Below are positions 1 through 33,549 of a stretch of 64,000 nt of DNA, one piece after another. Position numbers and translations under genes: made by a program. The notes under the pieces are model-generated. The model had not been told where the DNA came from, made no database searches, and was given only the letters and a program-made list of their open reading frames with translations. Each line of letters opens with the position of its first letter. The first letter of the stretch is position 1. This stretch comes from Epinephelus fuscoguttatus (lineage: Eukaryota > Chordata > Actinopteri > Perciformes > Serranidae): the NCBI RefSeq assembly GCF_011397635.1, contig NC_064770.1:28785603-28849602 (forward strand), written 5' to 3'.

Positions 1-419
1 ATGGTATTCACAAATGTGTTTTGTTAAAGTGTACCTCTGAGTTTGACTTTTTGCATACAAGTATACCTTTATCTTAAAGACAAATTGGACGTTTTGTGAA
101 AATTAAATAAAAATGCAAGGCATTTCTTAGATGTTTGTGATTTGTCCTTTTTTTCTTTGCAAATTTCCCCTGTTGCAGCAGGGCTGACACACAGGTCTGA
201 TGAGAAAGTGTTCCATTGTGAGACATAGTGATCAGCAGCCCTGTCACCAGACGGCAATGTTGGCTTTGTGCGGTTCTGCAAGACAGATATGTTACATTTG
301 CATGTTGCATGCATATCATAATAACATTTCTAAAGTGACGTAGTATATGAGCTGCTTTGTCATAGGGAGGTGGAGATGACGGTGGATGGCGTGTCACCCA
401 CCTGCCAAGCTGTTGCAGA

Positions 420-655
420 CGTTTGCTCGAGACCAATAAATAACAAAACCAGTTGTATTTTAGTGAGTCTTTGCTGTATTTCCAGTGGCTTTTTAGGCAC
501 AAAACATGGGTGTTTTTTAGCAACCTGTCACTGTGTTTCCAGCTGGGACAGTGGCACAAAAAGCGATTGTTTTTTACAGCGACAACGCTGCGTTTCCAGT
601 GGGGATTGTGCCCCCAAAACCAGGTCATTTAAACCAAAATGTGATCTTTTCCAAA
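420..655. repeat. Degenerate minisatellite, unit about 57-58 bp
   Basis: The word TTTCCAG recurs at 478, 536 and 593, each time in a similar context (GTGGC...CACAAAA...TGTTTTTTA). This gives about three diverged tandem units. Similar GTTTCCAG / CACAAAAAGCGATTG units are common in perciform genomes, from memory. Confidence 0.65.
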
Positions 656-1412
656 ATCTAAACCACATGTTAACCACAGCAATGTTGAAACATAAAGTGT
701 TAACAAATCTGCCACACAATAATATGCAAATGTAACGTATCCCTGGTTTTCAGAAATGAACATTGCCAACATTTGTCATGGCAATTGGGTTTTCAAGTGT
801 ACCACTAGCTTTCAGTTACAAACATTTTTACATTTTTGTTATTAAACTAAAGTATGTAAATGTTAGGTAATTTATCAGAATATTAGATTACAAATGTGAT
901 AACTAATGCTGACTAGTACCAACATACTGTATATTCCCAAATGCCTGTCTTTTACAAACACCGTGGAGTTCCCTGATCTCATGTCAAAGAATGTGTGTTT
1001 ATGATAAATATATTCTCAGTAATAAGGCTTTGACAAATAGAAAATATGCTTTTGAAAATTGCATGCTGAGTCATTTCAGTCATCTGTCAGTCTCTTTATC
1101 TATCCAATGCTTCGTTTCAGAGTAAAATACTGGACACCTTTCCAGATTGGAAAGCTTTTCAGTTTGTTTTGATTATCCCTAATGATCATATCTAGCACCT
1201 CGGTCAAGCCAAAATTTGATCAACAGTTTGGTCAAGTCTGCTGTGTGGGCTTCAATGGCACGATCATACTGACTAAGAGCGTGTGTGTCTGTAAAGAATG
1301 TTCCAAATAAAACTTCATAATCAATGTGTGTCTGGAGACTTAATGTGAGTAATGTTAGTACGACTGTGGAGCATTGATCTGCTCTTTCATGGAATGTACT
1401 ATACAATATTCA

Positions 1413-1781
1413 TTCATCTTCTAACTGCTTCATCCTCTTGAGGGTTGTAGGGGGGCTGGAGCCTATCCCAGCTGACATCGGGCGAGAGGCAGGGTACACC
1501 CTGGACAGGTCGCCAGACTATCGCAGGGCTGACACATAGAGACAAACAACCATTCACGCTCACATTCACACCTACGGACAATTTAGAGTTATCAATTAAA
1601 CTAGTCCCCAATCTGCATGTTTTTGGACTGTGGGAGGAAGCCGGAGTGCCCCGAGAGAACCCACGCTGACACAGGGAGAACATGCAAACTCCGCACAGAA
1701 GGGCTCCCACGCCCGGGATCGAACCAGCAACCCTCTTGCTGTGAGGCAACAGTGCTAACCACCACACCACCGTGCCGCCCC
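1413..1781 (-). repeat. tRNA-derived SINE, full length, with 12-bp target-site duplication
   Basis: Read on the minus strand it starts GGGGCGGCACGGTGG and carries a tRNA-like A box (GTGGTTAGCACTGTTGCC) and B box (GGTTCGATCCC, near 1715-1725). A body common in teleosts follows (GGACTGTGGGAGGAAG... in reverse; CTGGAGCCTATCCCAGCTGA on plus), then a GATGAATGAAT tail. ATACAATATTCA occurs on both sides (1401-1412 and 1782-1793), the expected target-site duplication. Confidence 0.85.
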
Positions 1782-1875
1782 ATACAATATTCAATGCCGT
1801 ACAATACAAGCAAGCAGATTCATGCACATTTCAACAAGTGAGACTGAAAGTATTTCTAAATGACAGGTTGCCAAA

Positions 1876-1914
1876 GATAATAATAATAATAATGATAATA
1901 ATAATAATAATAAC
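1876..1914. repeat. ATA microsatellite
   Basis: Near-perfect (ATA)n tract with one ATG variant, close to the SINE head side. Confidence 0.9.
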
Positions 1915-3284
1915 AACAGATTTATTTTCTGACCACTTTGTTCATTTTGCTTCTTTCACTGAAAATAATCCCTCTAAAGTTGCTTATGCTGTTGCATAAC
2001 AAAAGGCCAGCATGAACATTGTTGAGTGTGACAACAGTTATTTTTGTCTGTTAAATAAATGTCCTGGTCATAATCTTTTAAGGCTGTGACCTTATGTCAA
2101 GATTGTCAGTGAAGAACACTGATGTGTGTTATAGAATCACAATTGCTGGTAAAGAAATGGCAGACACCTCTGGTTGCTTTATGGACCTACGTGGTGCATG
2201 ATATTAATGCAGATTTTAAAGAAATTTAAAACATGGTGTTACAGATTTGCATAGTATGTCAGTGCTGGCATGAAAACATCGCAGTGAGCCTCACCTTGTA
2301 ATGATGTGGTGGATGGCTTAGCAAAATTACGATGAGAGTTGATTATAAGACCGTCATCCCTTCATACTGACCTTTGACAGCAAGACTCAATATTTGAGTC
2401 GTTATATTATTTGCTTGTGAATTTGACAATGATGTTTAGCTTTCTATCAAATCTCACAGCTCATAGAATAAATGCCCATTGTTGGGTGAGTCACACACCA
2501 TAAAAACAACATACATACCACTACATATAAACAATCTCAGAATAATCTGTCTCTCTGGGCTGGATTAGTTCAGCCTCTGTAATCCTCATCATGGGACCCT
2601 CAGATGAACAGATGGCAGATAAGACAAAATCACCTCTAATTCTCATCTGCTGACTGAAAAAAGTAACCAAAAAAAGATATAGGAGCTTAATGAACCAAGA
2701 GTGTTTTAAAAAATACTATTCTAATGTGTTTGAATTAAAACACATATTCACTAGACTCATTGTATTTCCCCAAACAGTAATACTGGCCATTTTGGAGTTT
2801 CTTAGAGAATAAACATCTGCAATATTATTTAGAAACACAAAAGGTACTCAGTTTTCTTTAATAAATGTAATATATTTTTATACTAATTATTAGATTAAGA
2901 TCTATTCTCCTGCACAAGTATATGGTATAGTTTCAAAGACCAAACAAAACAGTTAGCTCTGATCCACCCATATTGTATCAACAAAAGTGTGCATTCACAT
3001 GTACTCAATTAAACTATGCACTCAATATAACACATTCAATACTGATTCATTGGTTATTTATTTGTTATTTGGATTCAAAGAAAAATACATTTGACCAAGA
3101 ACCTGATATATGCATGTCTCACAATATGTAAACTATTAACATACCATCAACTATATTAATAAACAAAGAAAAATATATTAATATATTTATACATAGAAAC
3201 ATACAAGCATCCGTAGAGGTAATACGGAGAGAAATAATAACCACAGTATGCAAAGTAGGATTTAGGAGCATCTATTTGCAGACA

Positions 3285-3521
3285 TGGTGTATAATATCAT
3301 ATATTATACTATATTAGTTTATCATCAACTGAAAAAAAGCAGATCATCTGCAGTGGCCCAGAATGGACATATCAAAAACTGGCTTAAAATAAGGCCATTT
3401 GCATTTTCACATTTTCATGTTGGCCAGCATACTGTAGTTCCCCCAACACACACACAGGAGAAATTTCAGTTCTGCAACCTCACCACTAGATGCCACTAAA
3501 TCCTACACACTAGACCTTTAA
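3285..3521 (+). mobile_element. MITE fragment, TTAAAGGTCC family
   Basis: The right end reads CCACTAGATGCCACTAAATC then CTACACACTAGACCTTTAA, matching the terminal inverted repeat of the copies at 28473 and 34906. The left end is degraded (ATATTATACTATATTAG... then GTGGCCCAGAATGGACATA). Non-autonomous; no coding content. Confidence 0.7.
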
Positions 3522-4085
3522 TATATGTTTGGCAATAATTTTGTAGAACAAAAATAAATTGTAATTTACATTTATACGATTATCAGGTTTTCACAGTTTT
3601 TTGGTTGAGCCATAGGTAATCTACCTACATTTCAAAATGAAGCATCCCAGGCTTACTCATGCACTCGTGCACATGCATGAGCAGCTCAAAGCGAGGTCCA
3701 GTAAACAGGACAGATAGGTTTTGCATGCAAATAGCATTCACAAGCATAGTATATGATGTCAAGATTAGATTTACAATAGTTAACACCTGATCTGCTCTTC
3801 TTAGGTTAGATTTCATTCTGCTTTCAAGTGATGTCTGCTTGTATTCAAAGTGACTAACATTTAGCATTTTCTGACATCATCCATAATAATGCACTCCTGT
3901 GGCACTTCCTGGTGTAGACCACACATCAGACATCACTTGAAAGCGTGGCTAATGGCTTGTGTAATTCTTAGGGCAGATTCACACAGTGATTCATCGACTG
4001 GAATGAGATGTATGACCCACAACAAACAGGGCTAAGGTAAGGCACCCCTGCATGTTGTGTATTGGTAATATTGGCAGGTGCAAAG

Positions 4086-7000
4086 TCAGAGGTCAGGGCT
4101 GAACATGAAGTCCAAAGCTTGCCTCTCTGCTGCAGCCACATTTGGATGCCAGAGGTCCACACTCAAAATGACTCGGGGTCCAGCATCTGGAGGCCCTTTA
4201 GAAATAGACATAGATGCAAGATGAAGTAAAAATGTTGCAGAAATTTAGGGCTAAACTCATTAAATGGAGCAAAGAAACCCCAAAACTTGCTGCTTGTTTT
4301 GTACATAGAGCTTGTGTATTGCATTCCATTTTTATTTTTGTTCATGTGCTAAATAATGAAAATACAATCAAGAGTAAAAATTAGAGTAAAATGAATGTTA
4401 GGTGTTCTCCAAAATTGTACTTGATTCACTGACCCTTGTGGGAGACAGTGTGGAGGAACGAGTCATCAACCAGGAGGCAGTGTCCTTCTGACCAGCACTG
4501 AGGCTCCCCTCCCACCACCAGCTCACACAGGGGTGGAGTCTGCAGACCTACAAAAGTGATGTCTGTTTTTAAAGTTTGAAAACGAAATATGGTTTCCCTC
4601 AGCTAAGAAGGCCATGCACTCCAGCCCTGGCTGTGTTTAAAACTGAGAGGATTATAGCCAGACGGATAACAGTACAAAATAGGCTAAGGAGGAAATGAAC
4701 CCCGACCCACAAAGTACAACATTATGCAATGGTTTAGTATTTTATCAGGTCATTTATCTTTCTCTCCTTTTTATTTTGTGTTGTCAGTCAAAGAGTTTAC
4801 AGATTTGTCTAAGATGCAGATGAATGCAGATAAACCATGATAAGTGCATTTCTTTGACTCACCAAGATGACAACGTAGGCGTGTATTCGTGGGTCCGTAT
4901 GAGCTCCCCAGTGTAGCTCCGGGCCCCAGCAGCCAAAATCCAGCAGATCCCAATGAGTTGCTGCTTATGAACGTACGTAGAGAGAGAAGTGTCCGATAGG
5001 TGCGGGGACAGGAGCGACAGTTTCCTGCCACAGAGACACCTGCACTGTACAAAGGAAACACTGCCTGGCCCTGAAAGAGACAATGACCTGCAATAAACAT
5101 ATGACCCCAGTGAGACATATACACTCACCAACCACTTTATTAGGTACACCTTGCTAGCACCAGGTTGGACCCCTTTTGCCTTCAGAACTGCCTTAATTCT
5201 TGGTGTCATAGATTCAACAAGGTGCTGGAAACATCCCTCAGAGATTTTGGCCCATATTGACATGATGACATCACGTAGTTGCTGCAGATTTGTCGGCTGC
5301 ACGTCCATGATGAGAATCCCCAAGGTGCTTTATTGGATTGAAATCTGGTGACTATGGAGACCATTGGAGTACAGTGAACTCATTGTTGTGCGTTATCCTG
5401 CTGGAAGTAGCCATCAGAAGATGGGTACACTTTGGTTGTAAAGGGATGGACAGGGTCAGCAAGGTAGGCTGTGGCATTGAAACGAAGCCCATCTGCTTCA
5501 AGCAGGTAGGCTGTGGCATTGAAACGAAGCCCATCTGCTTCAAGGTTCGACGTGCTGTTCATTCAGAGATGGTCTTCTGCATACCTTGATTGTAATGAGT
5601 GATTATTTGAGTTACTGTTGCCTTTCTGTCATCTTGAACCAATCTGGCTATTCTCCTGTGACCTCCGGCATCAACAAGGTATTTTCGCCCTGAGAACTGC
5701 CTCTTACTTGATATTTGACCCTTCTCTGAAAACCCTAGAGATGGTTGTGTGTGAAAATCCCTCTAGATCAGCAGTTTGTGAAATACTCAGACCAACCTGT
5801 TTAACACCGACAACCATGTCTCGTCGTCTTGACCATGTCCACATGCCTAAATGCATTGAGTTGGTGCCAAGTGATTGACTGATTAGCTATTTGCGTTAAC
5901 AAGCAGTTGAACAGGTGTACCTCATAAAGTGGCCAGTGAGTGTTCATCAGAATTAAACAGGATAAATCAATTCATATTACTCTTACATATGGTTCAGGTC
6001 AAATTTGGCTCAGTGACCCAAAATGCACAAAAATAGAAATTTATGAATGAAACTTATTTGACCCGTATCTGATTAAATGGAGTCTGTATGGGTTACATCT
6101 AAAATAAAATGAGGTTTTAGGGAATCTTGAAACTGTATATGTCTGTGTAATTTCTTTTTATGGGACAGTAGTGACAGAGTTCAAAGGGTACGCAGACATT
6201 GTCACGAGAACTGCAGGTGTTCCCACCACATTTGGCAAGGCACCGAGACAGGCGCCTGTCTCGAAAAAGTTAAAGATTAAAACAGCAAAGACATTATGAT
6301 AGTGCACAGAATGAACAGAGGTCATGGGGTGACTTAACACTGTTAAGATCTACACCTGCAAGCACAAGCACCTGCAACATTACAAGATAACCTGGGGTTG
6401 GAGGGATTCGTAAGACTATAAAGGTATCTCAACAAGCCATTTCAGCAACTAAAGGACTGCATACCTTTGGTCCCAGACAGGTCCAGCCTAGTTTGGAATC
6501 GATACCCCTCTGGTATACAGCCTTGAATTCAGCCAGAATTACAGAGTAGTTGGCTTCCAACACTTCAATGTCATGTCGATGAGCATCTCGTGGGAAGAAA
6601 GGAACACTTGGGACATCTGGTAAGAAGAATAGATGAGGCTTCTGTATAGCAGAGTGATCATTCAGTCTGACCTAAAGTGAGAACAATGAGAAATCAATTA
6701 GTCATTCTTGATGATGTTTCTTTCCTCTGCTGTTTACCCTTGACGTGTATGGATTATTCTTTTACACATGATTATGTACATGCTATGAAAACAAACCTCT
6801 GGATCCACAATCCGCAGTGGATTTTGGAGTGATAAATTATTGTATACATCATGTAGGCCTACAGGATTTACTGCCAATAGCAAGTACTAGCTTATGGCCT
6901 GCATGGAATAGACTTGTACCTGCTCACGGAGGCCTTTATGAATGCGGCCCATGCCCACCCAACTGTAGCGCTTGGCATACTCTTGCAGTGCTGCGTAGAG

Positions 7001-7372
7001 TTTCTTGGCTTCTGCAGATGCCTGGGCTGGGAACAAGGCATGACTCAGCACTGGGGTGAGGTAGCCCTGTCCCTGCTCCTCATCCTCCTCTGTTTCCATG
7101 GAAATAAAGGGAGTAATTTGATCACTTCTCGACAGCTTGGACCGTGCGTTACACTTTGTTCCAGCGCAGCTACCACCATGGGACATCATGGACCGCCTTG
7201 AGCCTGACTTGAGCTTTCCAGCGTGTGCGTGGCCTGGGATTGGCAGGTCAGAGCCCATCCGATAACAGTGCCACAGAAAGAGTAGCAGAAGAGTCCACAG
7301 AAGGCCACTCAATGAGTGGACACCCAGCTCAACATATGGAGGCAAGGGCAGTGTGTTCATTGACCAGTGCAT
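4086..7372 (-). CDS. asphd1: ASPHD1, aspartate beta-hydroxylase domain protein 1 (363 aa)
   Basis: Predicted 2-oxoglutarate/Fe(II) oxygenase-like membrane protein of the aspartyl/asparaginyl beta-hydroxylase family; its substrate is not established. Minus-strand coding exons are 7372-6920, 6671-6465, 5070-4863, 4547-4434 and 4195-4086, all with GT..AG ends and closed phase (1092 nt). A hydrophobic segment at about residues 17-37 is probably a signal anchor. It is followed by a variable linker, the family motif [16 protein letters not shown] (about 132-147) and the C-terminal oxygenase domain. Two conserved histidines stand in RLRCHLG (H288) and DDSFLHTV (H322), with R335 before VDLWHPNV, matching the iron and 2-oxoglutarate contacts of [18 protein letters not shown] and the CYRMGS anchor fit ASPHD1 better than ASPHD2. 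The start ATG lies just inside an exon whose acceptor is at 7398, so a non-coding first exon lies further upstream. The intron between exons 2 and 3 carries a Tc1-like element. It is head-to-head with SEZ6L2. Confidence 0.95.
5121..5943 (-). mobile_element. Internally deleted Tc1/mariner-like transposon in ASPHD1 intron
   Basis: Terminal inverted repeats: ACACTCACCAACCACTTTAT at 5121 and its near complement ending at 5943 (ATAAAGTGGCCAGTGAGTGT). On the minus strand it retains transposase pieces: the C-terminal [19 protein letters not shown] with KAVLKAKG (about 5310-5160), and [20 protein letters not shown] near 5380-5450, which includes the start of the second catalytic-Asp block. The N-terminal helix-turn-helix coding end survives only in traces near 5600-5880. 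The full element is about 1.5 kb as I recall, so roughly half is missing and the reading frame is broken. A 42-bp tandem duplication sits at 5464-5547. It lies between ASPHD1 exons 3 and 2. Confidence 0.88.
5464..5547. repeat. 42-bp tandem duplication inside the Tc1-like element
   Basis: GTAGGCTGTGGCATTGAAAC begins at 5464 and again at 5506. The two 42-bp units are identical to about 5544, implying a recent duplication relative to the older decay around it. Confidence 0.95.
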
Positions 7373-7778
7373 CCTTTGATTTGTGAGACACTAAGATACT
7401 GAAATAGAAGCAGAGTGAGAGATTATGGCAAAGCATATATATGTGTAATATGACAAGTACGAGAAGTACTATAAAATTTAAAAAAAAATGAAAATAAAGA
7501 TGTTTTTATTGGCCTAGAACTTATTCCTTAAGTAACCCCAGACTTTCTACACCCCGAACTATGAGTCTTAATGGTGATGCTTTTATTTCTTTTTTAATCT
7601 ACATAATAAAAACAACAACAATAAAATGTTTTCCTACAATCCAAAGATGTTATTTTTGCTTGTCAAAGTCTTACGGATGATTGTATAAAGGGATGAGAGG
7701 CCCTGTTTGCCAACAAGCACGGCCTAAAGGGAATGATGGATTGTCCTGGATTCAAACAGCCCTCTCATTCATTTATTT

Positions 7779-7868
7779 TCTTAATCCCCTTCAGGGTCAC
7801 AGGGAGCTGAGGCCTATCCCAGCATGCATTTGGAAGAAATTAGTGAAACAGGTTGCCGGTCCATCGTG
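7779..7868. repeat. SINE remnant
   Basis: TTTATTTTCTTAATCCCCTT and GAGGCCTATCCCAGCATGCA, followed by GGTTGCCGGTCCATCG, resemble the tail half of the SINE at 1413-1781. Only about 90 bp is recognisable. Confidence 0.55.
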
Positions 7869-9632
7869 AAGCCACTGACCCTTTGGTTAAGTTGCCTCTG
7901 ACACTGACTTCATGGGGTTATGTAAGCCCTGATCTTGGACCTCTCTGAGCAAACTCACTGTGGATGTAGCTTAAGATTTCACTGCAGGCAATATTCTGAA
8001 GTCATACCAGCCTTGACTGCTTAATCAGAGTGTGTCTGTTTCTTTGCTTCCTTAAATTCAAATAAAACTTTGCTTTCCTTTGCAACTGCAAAGTCTACAG
8101 GTAAACAGGTTACTATTTAACTACTTATGAAAGTTCAGTTTTGTGGCTTATCTATTTCCTTAAAGACGTATTTTACTCCCGGAAAGGTGATATTGTCATA
8201 AAACTAAGCTGTCTTTGCAGTAGAAAGACATAAATTCATTTGAACTTGGTACTACATGATCAGAGAAAACAGAGGAAAAGGATTTGCTTTTGCTCAAGAG
8301 GTAGAAAGTCTACAACAGTGATGTTTTTCTGTGGGCCAACAAGGAAATTTGCATCGCCCTGGTTCCCTCGTCAAAAAGCTTATAGGAGTTTTCCATTGGA
8401 TTTTGGATTATTGTAAAAAAAAATCTGTGTCAAACAAACTTTTATGATACTAACGCATTTTGTCTAGCAAGATCATCTTTACAAACATACATCACTTTTC
8501 TGATTTTTGAGTTGTAAATGCAATCACCAAGAGTAAAAAGCTAACATTGGGCTATGAACAAACTACACCACGGTTACCTGACCCACGTCCCTACCACAAC
8601 AAGGCTGTGAATTCATGTTCAGTGTGATGACGTTCTGTAGTCTCATTTAGCCACTTGTAAGCAACTGCCGTTTTTAAGACACATAAAACCCTAAAATTAG
8701 CAAGAGGGGTATTCACTGATGCATTTTATGTTGTAGAACAAACTTGAAAGCCTCCTAAGCACGTGCTAACCATAGACCTTATTTCAGGCATCTAACCAAA
8801 AACCCATTGACTTTGAGATGAGAGAGAGTCATTACTGGAGCACTCTACACTCTTTGTGTCCATGGTGGCGGGAATATGAAAATCAAGTAGTTTACTTGAC
8901 AAAAATGCAGAAGCACAATCTGTTCTTTACCCAACAGCCCTACAGGTAGCTAAAATTTGGGCTGAGAGATGAGCAGGGAGATCTGGGCACTACCCACTTT
9001 GTTATAATACAAAGCTGGCTAAAAATCAGCAAAGTATCCTTTTTATTCAAATTAAATTGGGTTTTCCTTTGCAACAGTGGGGTCTATAAAGTAAACAGGC
9101 AACACTTAACTTATGACAAGTCAGTCCTGTTGCCACTTTAACTTTCCAACAGTATTTCCCATCAGCCTCAACTTTTATCTAATAACATTTCATGCATTAT
9201 AAACAAAGGAGTGGTTATAAACTGTACAGCGCTCTCTTTCCTATTAGTTGAAAAATGTGTCTCCCTTCATTTGCTTACAGGTGTTGTTGCTGACATAAAT
9301 AACATTTGCAACTCACAATAGTGACTTTTGGGGGAATTTGTGTAATTTAAGATGAAGATACTGTTAAAATTCATTTATATAACAAATACTGACATTACAT
9401 CGTTAGTGAGCGTTGCTATTGTGTATCTATCCAAATGTAAAATGTACTCAAAAATTGCAGAGCACCGATGACATGGACACTTATTTGACCTTGACACCAG
9501 TGCAAAGCAGACCAGATGTTGCAGTCGGGCTGTGTGTAAGTCATATTTTCAGAGCATCAGACAGACTTAAGGGTTAGATTTCTTTCCTCTTTTTTTTTTT
9601 TTTTTTACTGTGAACAAGAAAAAATGAGTGCA

Positions 9633-9668
9633 TGCACGATTGTGCGTGCATGCGTGCGCGCGTGTGTT
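9633..9668. repeat. Alternating purine-pyrimidine tract (GTGCATGC...GCGCGCGTGTGTG)
   Basis: A GCATGC/GTGCGTGC/GCGCGC/GTGTGT run about 35 bp long, interrupted only by CGATTG. Such tracts can adopt Z-DNA. It lies about 0.7 kb upstream of the putative SEZ6L2 first exon. Confidence 0.7.
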
Positions 9669-10069
9669 TTAGGTGGGTGGGCTCTTTCCTAATAGGCTTA
9701 TTCCAACGGATTCGTTCTGTAGTTGCATCAATTACATGGTATGTGATGATGCTGCCCACTGGAAACACCTATAGGCTATAGCACGGTTAGCATCATGGAG
9801 GTGTTCCATGAATTGTGGACTTGGGTCTCTCTTTTTTGCAGTCGCTTCAGCATTCATTTTGTTTTTGCTCTGCACCAGTCCCCACAGCTCAGCTGGCTCA
9901 TGTTTAATGTCCGCATTCCATGTTAGCGCAAACATCCACCCATTACAGAAAACCACGGCACAAAATGTTCGCCATGCATACCATATGGCACATGCAGGCC
10001 TTTACATGAGCAAACAAACACGATTAACCCACTGCGTGCCGCATCTCACATCTCATGTCTGATTACCTT

Positions 10070-10374
10070 GATATACCGTGCAGCAGCGCTGTGTCGGACA
10101 CACTTCAGCACCGTGCTGGTGGACAGCTCCTCCAGCGCTCACAGACAAAATGTGGATATCTTCCCGCGCGCCGCTGCAGTTACCGAGTGCGACCGCTAGG
10201 GCGCACCTGGAGCTTCAACACAAATGCCCTCACATCATAGCCGAATGCGTCAACCACACGGTAACCAGCTAGGGGCATCTCACCAGCACAAACCCCGCCG
10301 TGTTCTCGGGGCCTAAAGCAACAGGATACTGTCCAAGTAGAAGAACACAGGAGGACGCAGCCTGGAAGACAAAG
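10070..10374 (+). promoter_or_regulatory. Candidate SEZ6L2 first non-coding exon and CpG-rich promoter
   Basis: This is the most CpG-dense stretch left of 11 kb (CCCGCGCGCCGCTGC near 10165, GAGTGCGACCGCTAGGGCGC near 10185). It ends in a strong donor, AAAG|GTAAGC at 10374, that would splice to the acceptor before 11104. The upstream start is not resolved. Promoter position is inference. Confidence 0.4.
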
Positions 10375-11126
10375 GTAAGCGGCAGGCACCTTTCAATGTT
10401 GCTGAGATGGTTGTCGGTCTCACAGTGGTGATGACTGATGCCAAAAATCGTCCTCCGCACAAAGAGGGCCGGGGGAGGTGCGAGTGATGCTGCCTCGTTT
10501 AGCCCCATCATTTTGTCACACACCAGGCTGGCATTTTCACTGAGGAAACGCCTCGAATTACAGCGGAGGTGCTTTTTGACACATTACCATAAACAGGTTG
10601 ATAATAGAATAAGGCTTAGAGGCTACCTGCGGCGAGGGTAGGCTCCGTTGGTGAATTTTGGAATAGCGCATTTTCGGGCATGTTATTGCAGATTTGGGTG
10701 AGAAAATGCAGGGGGAAGCCTGAATACTTAACCTACCGTGTGCGGTGTGTACCTGGCCCTTTTTCCTTACTTTTATTACATTGTCTTTTACGCTTCTGAA
10801 TCGTATGAACTGATATTTTCCAAATTGATGGTGCTGAGCTTTTACAACGATCTAATCCGAGTCATTGTGGCCTGTGTGATGTAAACATATGCTCTGTACC
10901 TGGATTGGGAGAGTGTTTTAGATAATGTGACTAGTAATGTGATATTCATTAGCACTCCAGTGAACATGGATTATTTCTATGCCTCCTGCAGTAACTGTAA
11001 GCCTCTAATAGGCAATTACATTACAGTACAAGATACAGTAATTGTTCTATTTATACTATGTCATTATAGTTTGCTAATCAATTGCTCACTTTAACCTTCC
11101 CAGGTCATTCAGTTTCATTCAAAGCC

Positions 11127-33549
<22,423 letters not shown>

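Larger units (their letters stand above)
1..4085. other. Non-coding sequence downstream (3') of ASPHD1
   Basis: No exon with conserved coding content was found. The stretch holds a minisatellite (about 420-655), a complete SINE (1413-1781), an ATA microsatellite (1876-1914) and a MITE fragment (about 3285-3521). The ASPHD1 3' UTR must occupy part of 3000-4085, but I could not fix its poly(A) site. The longest open frame (74-628, minus) overlaps the minisatellite and resembles no family known to me. Confidence 0.6.
7399..10070. other. Spacer between the ASPHD1 coding start and the SEZ6L2 5' region
   Basis: No coding exon was recognised. It should contain the ASPHD1 non-coding first exon (an acceptor at 7398 faces this side), but no start site could be fixed. 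It holds the SINE remnant at 7779, a poly(T) tract at 9591-9606 and an alternating purine-pyrimidine tract at 9633-9668. Confidence 0.5.

Noticed and set aside
74-628. 184-codon minus-strand open frame
   Set aside because: It lies over the minisatellite, has repeated low-information sequence, no family resemblance and no splice context.
1601-1841. tRNA-like A and B boxes considered as a tRNA gene
   Set aside because: The boxes belong to the head of a SINE with a target-site duplication. There is no cloverleaf of normal length and no anticodon stem that I can draw.
4859-5323. 154-codon minus-strand open frame
   Set aside because: A chance join of the Tc1-like transposase C-terminus with out-of-frame ASPHD1 exon 3. 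The exon is real in another frame; the open frame is not a gene.
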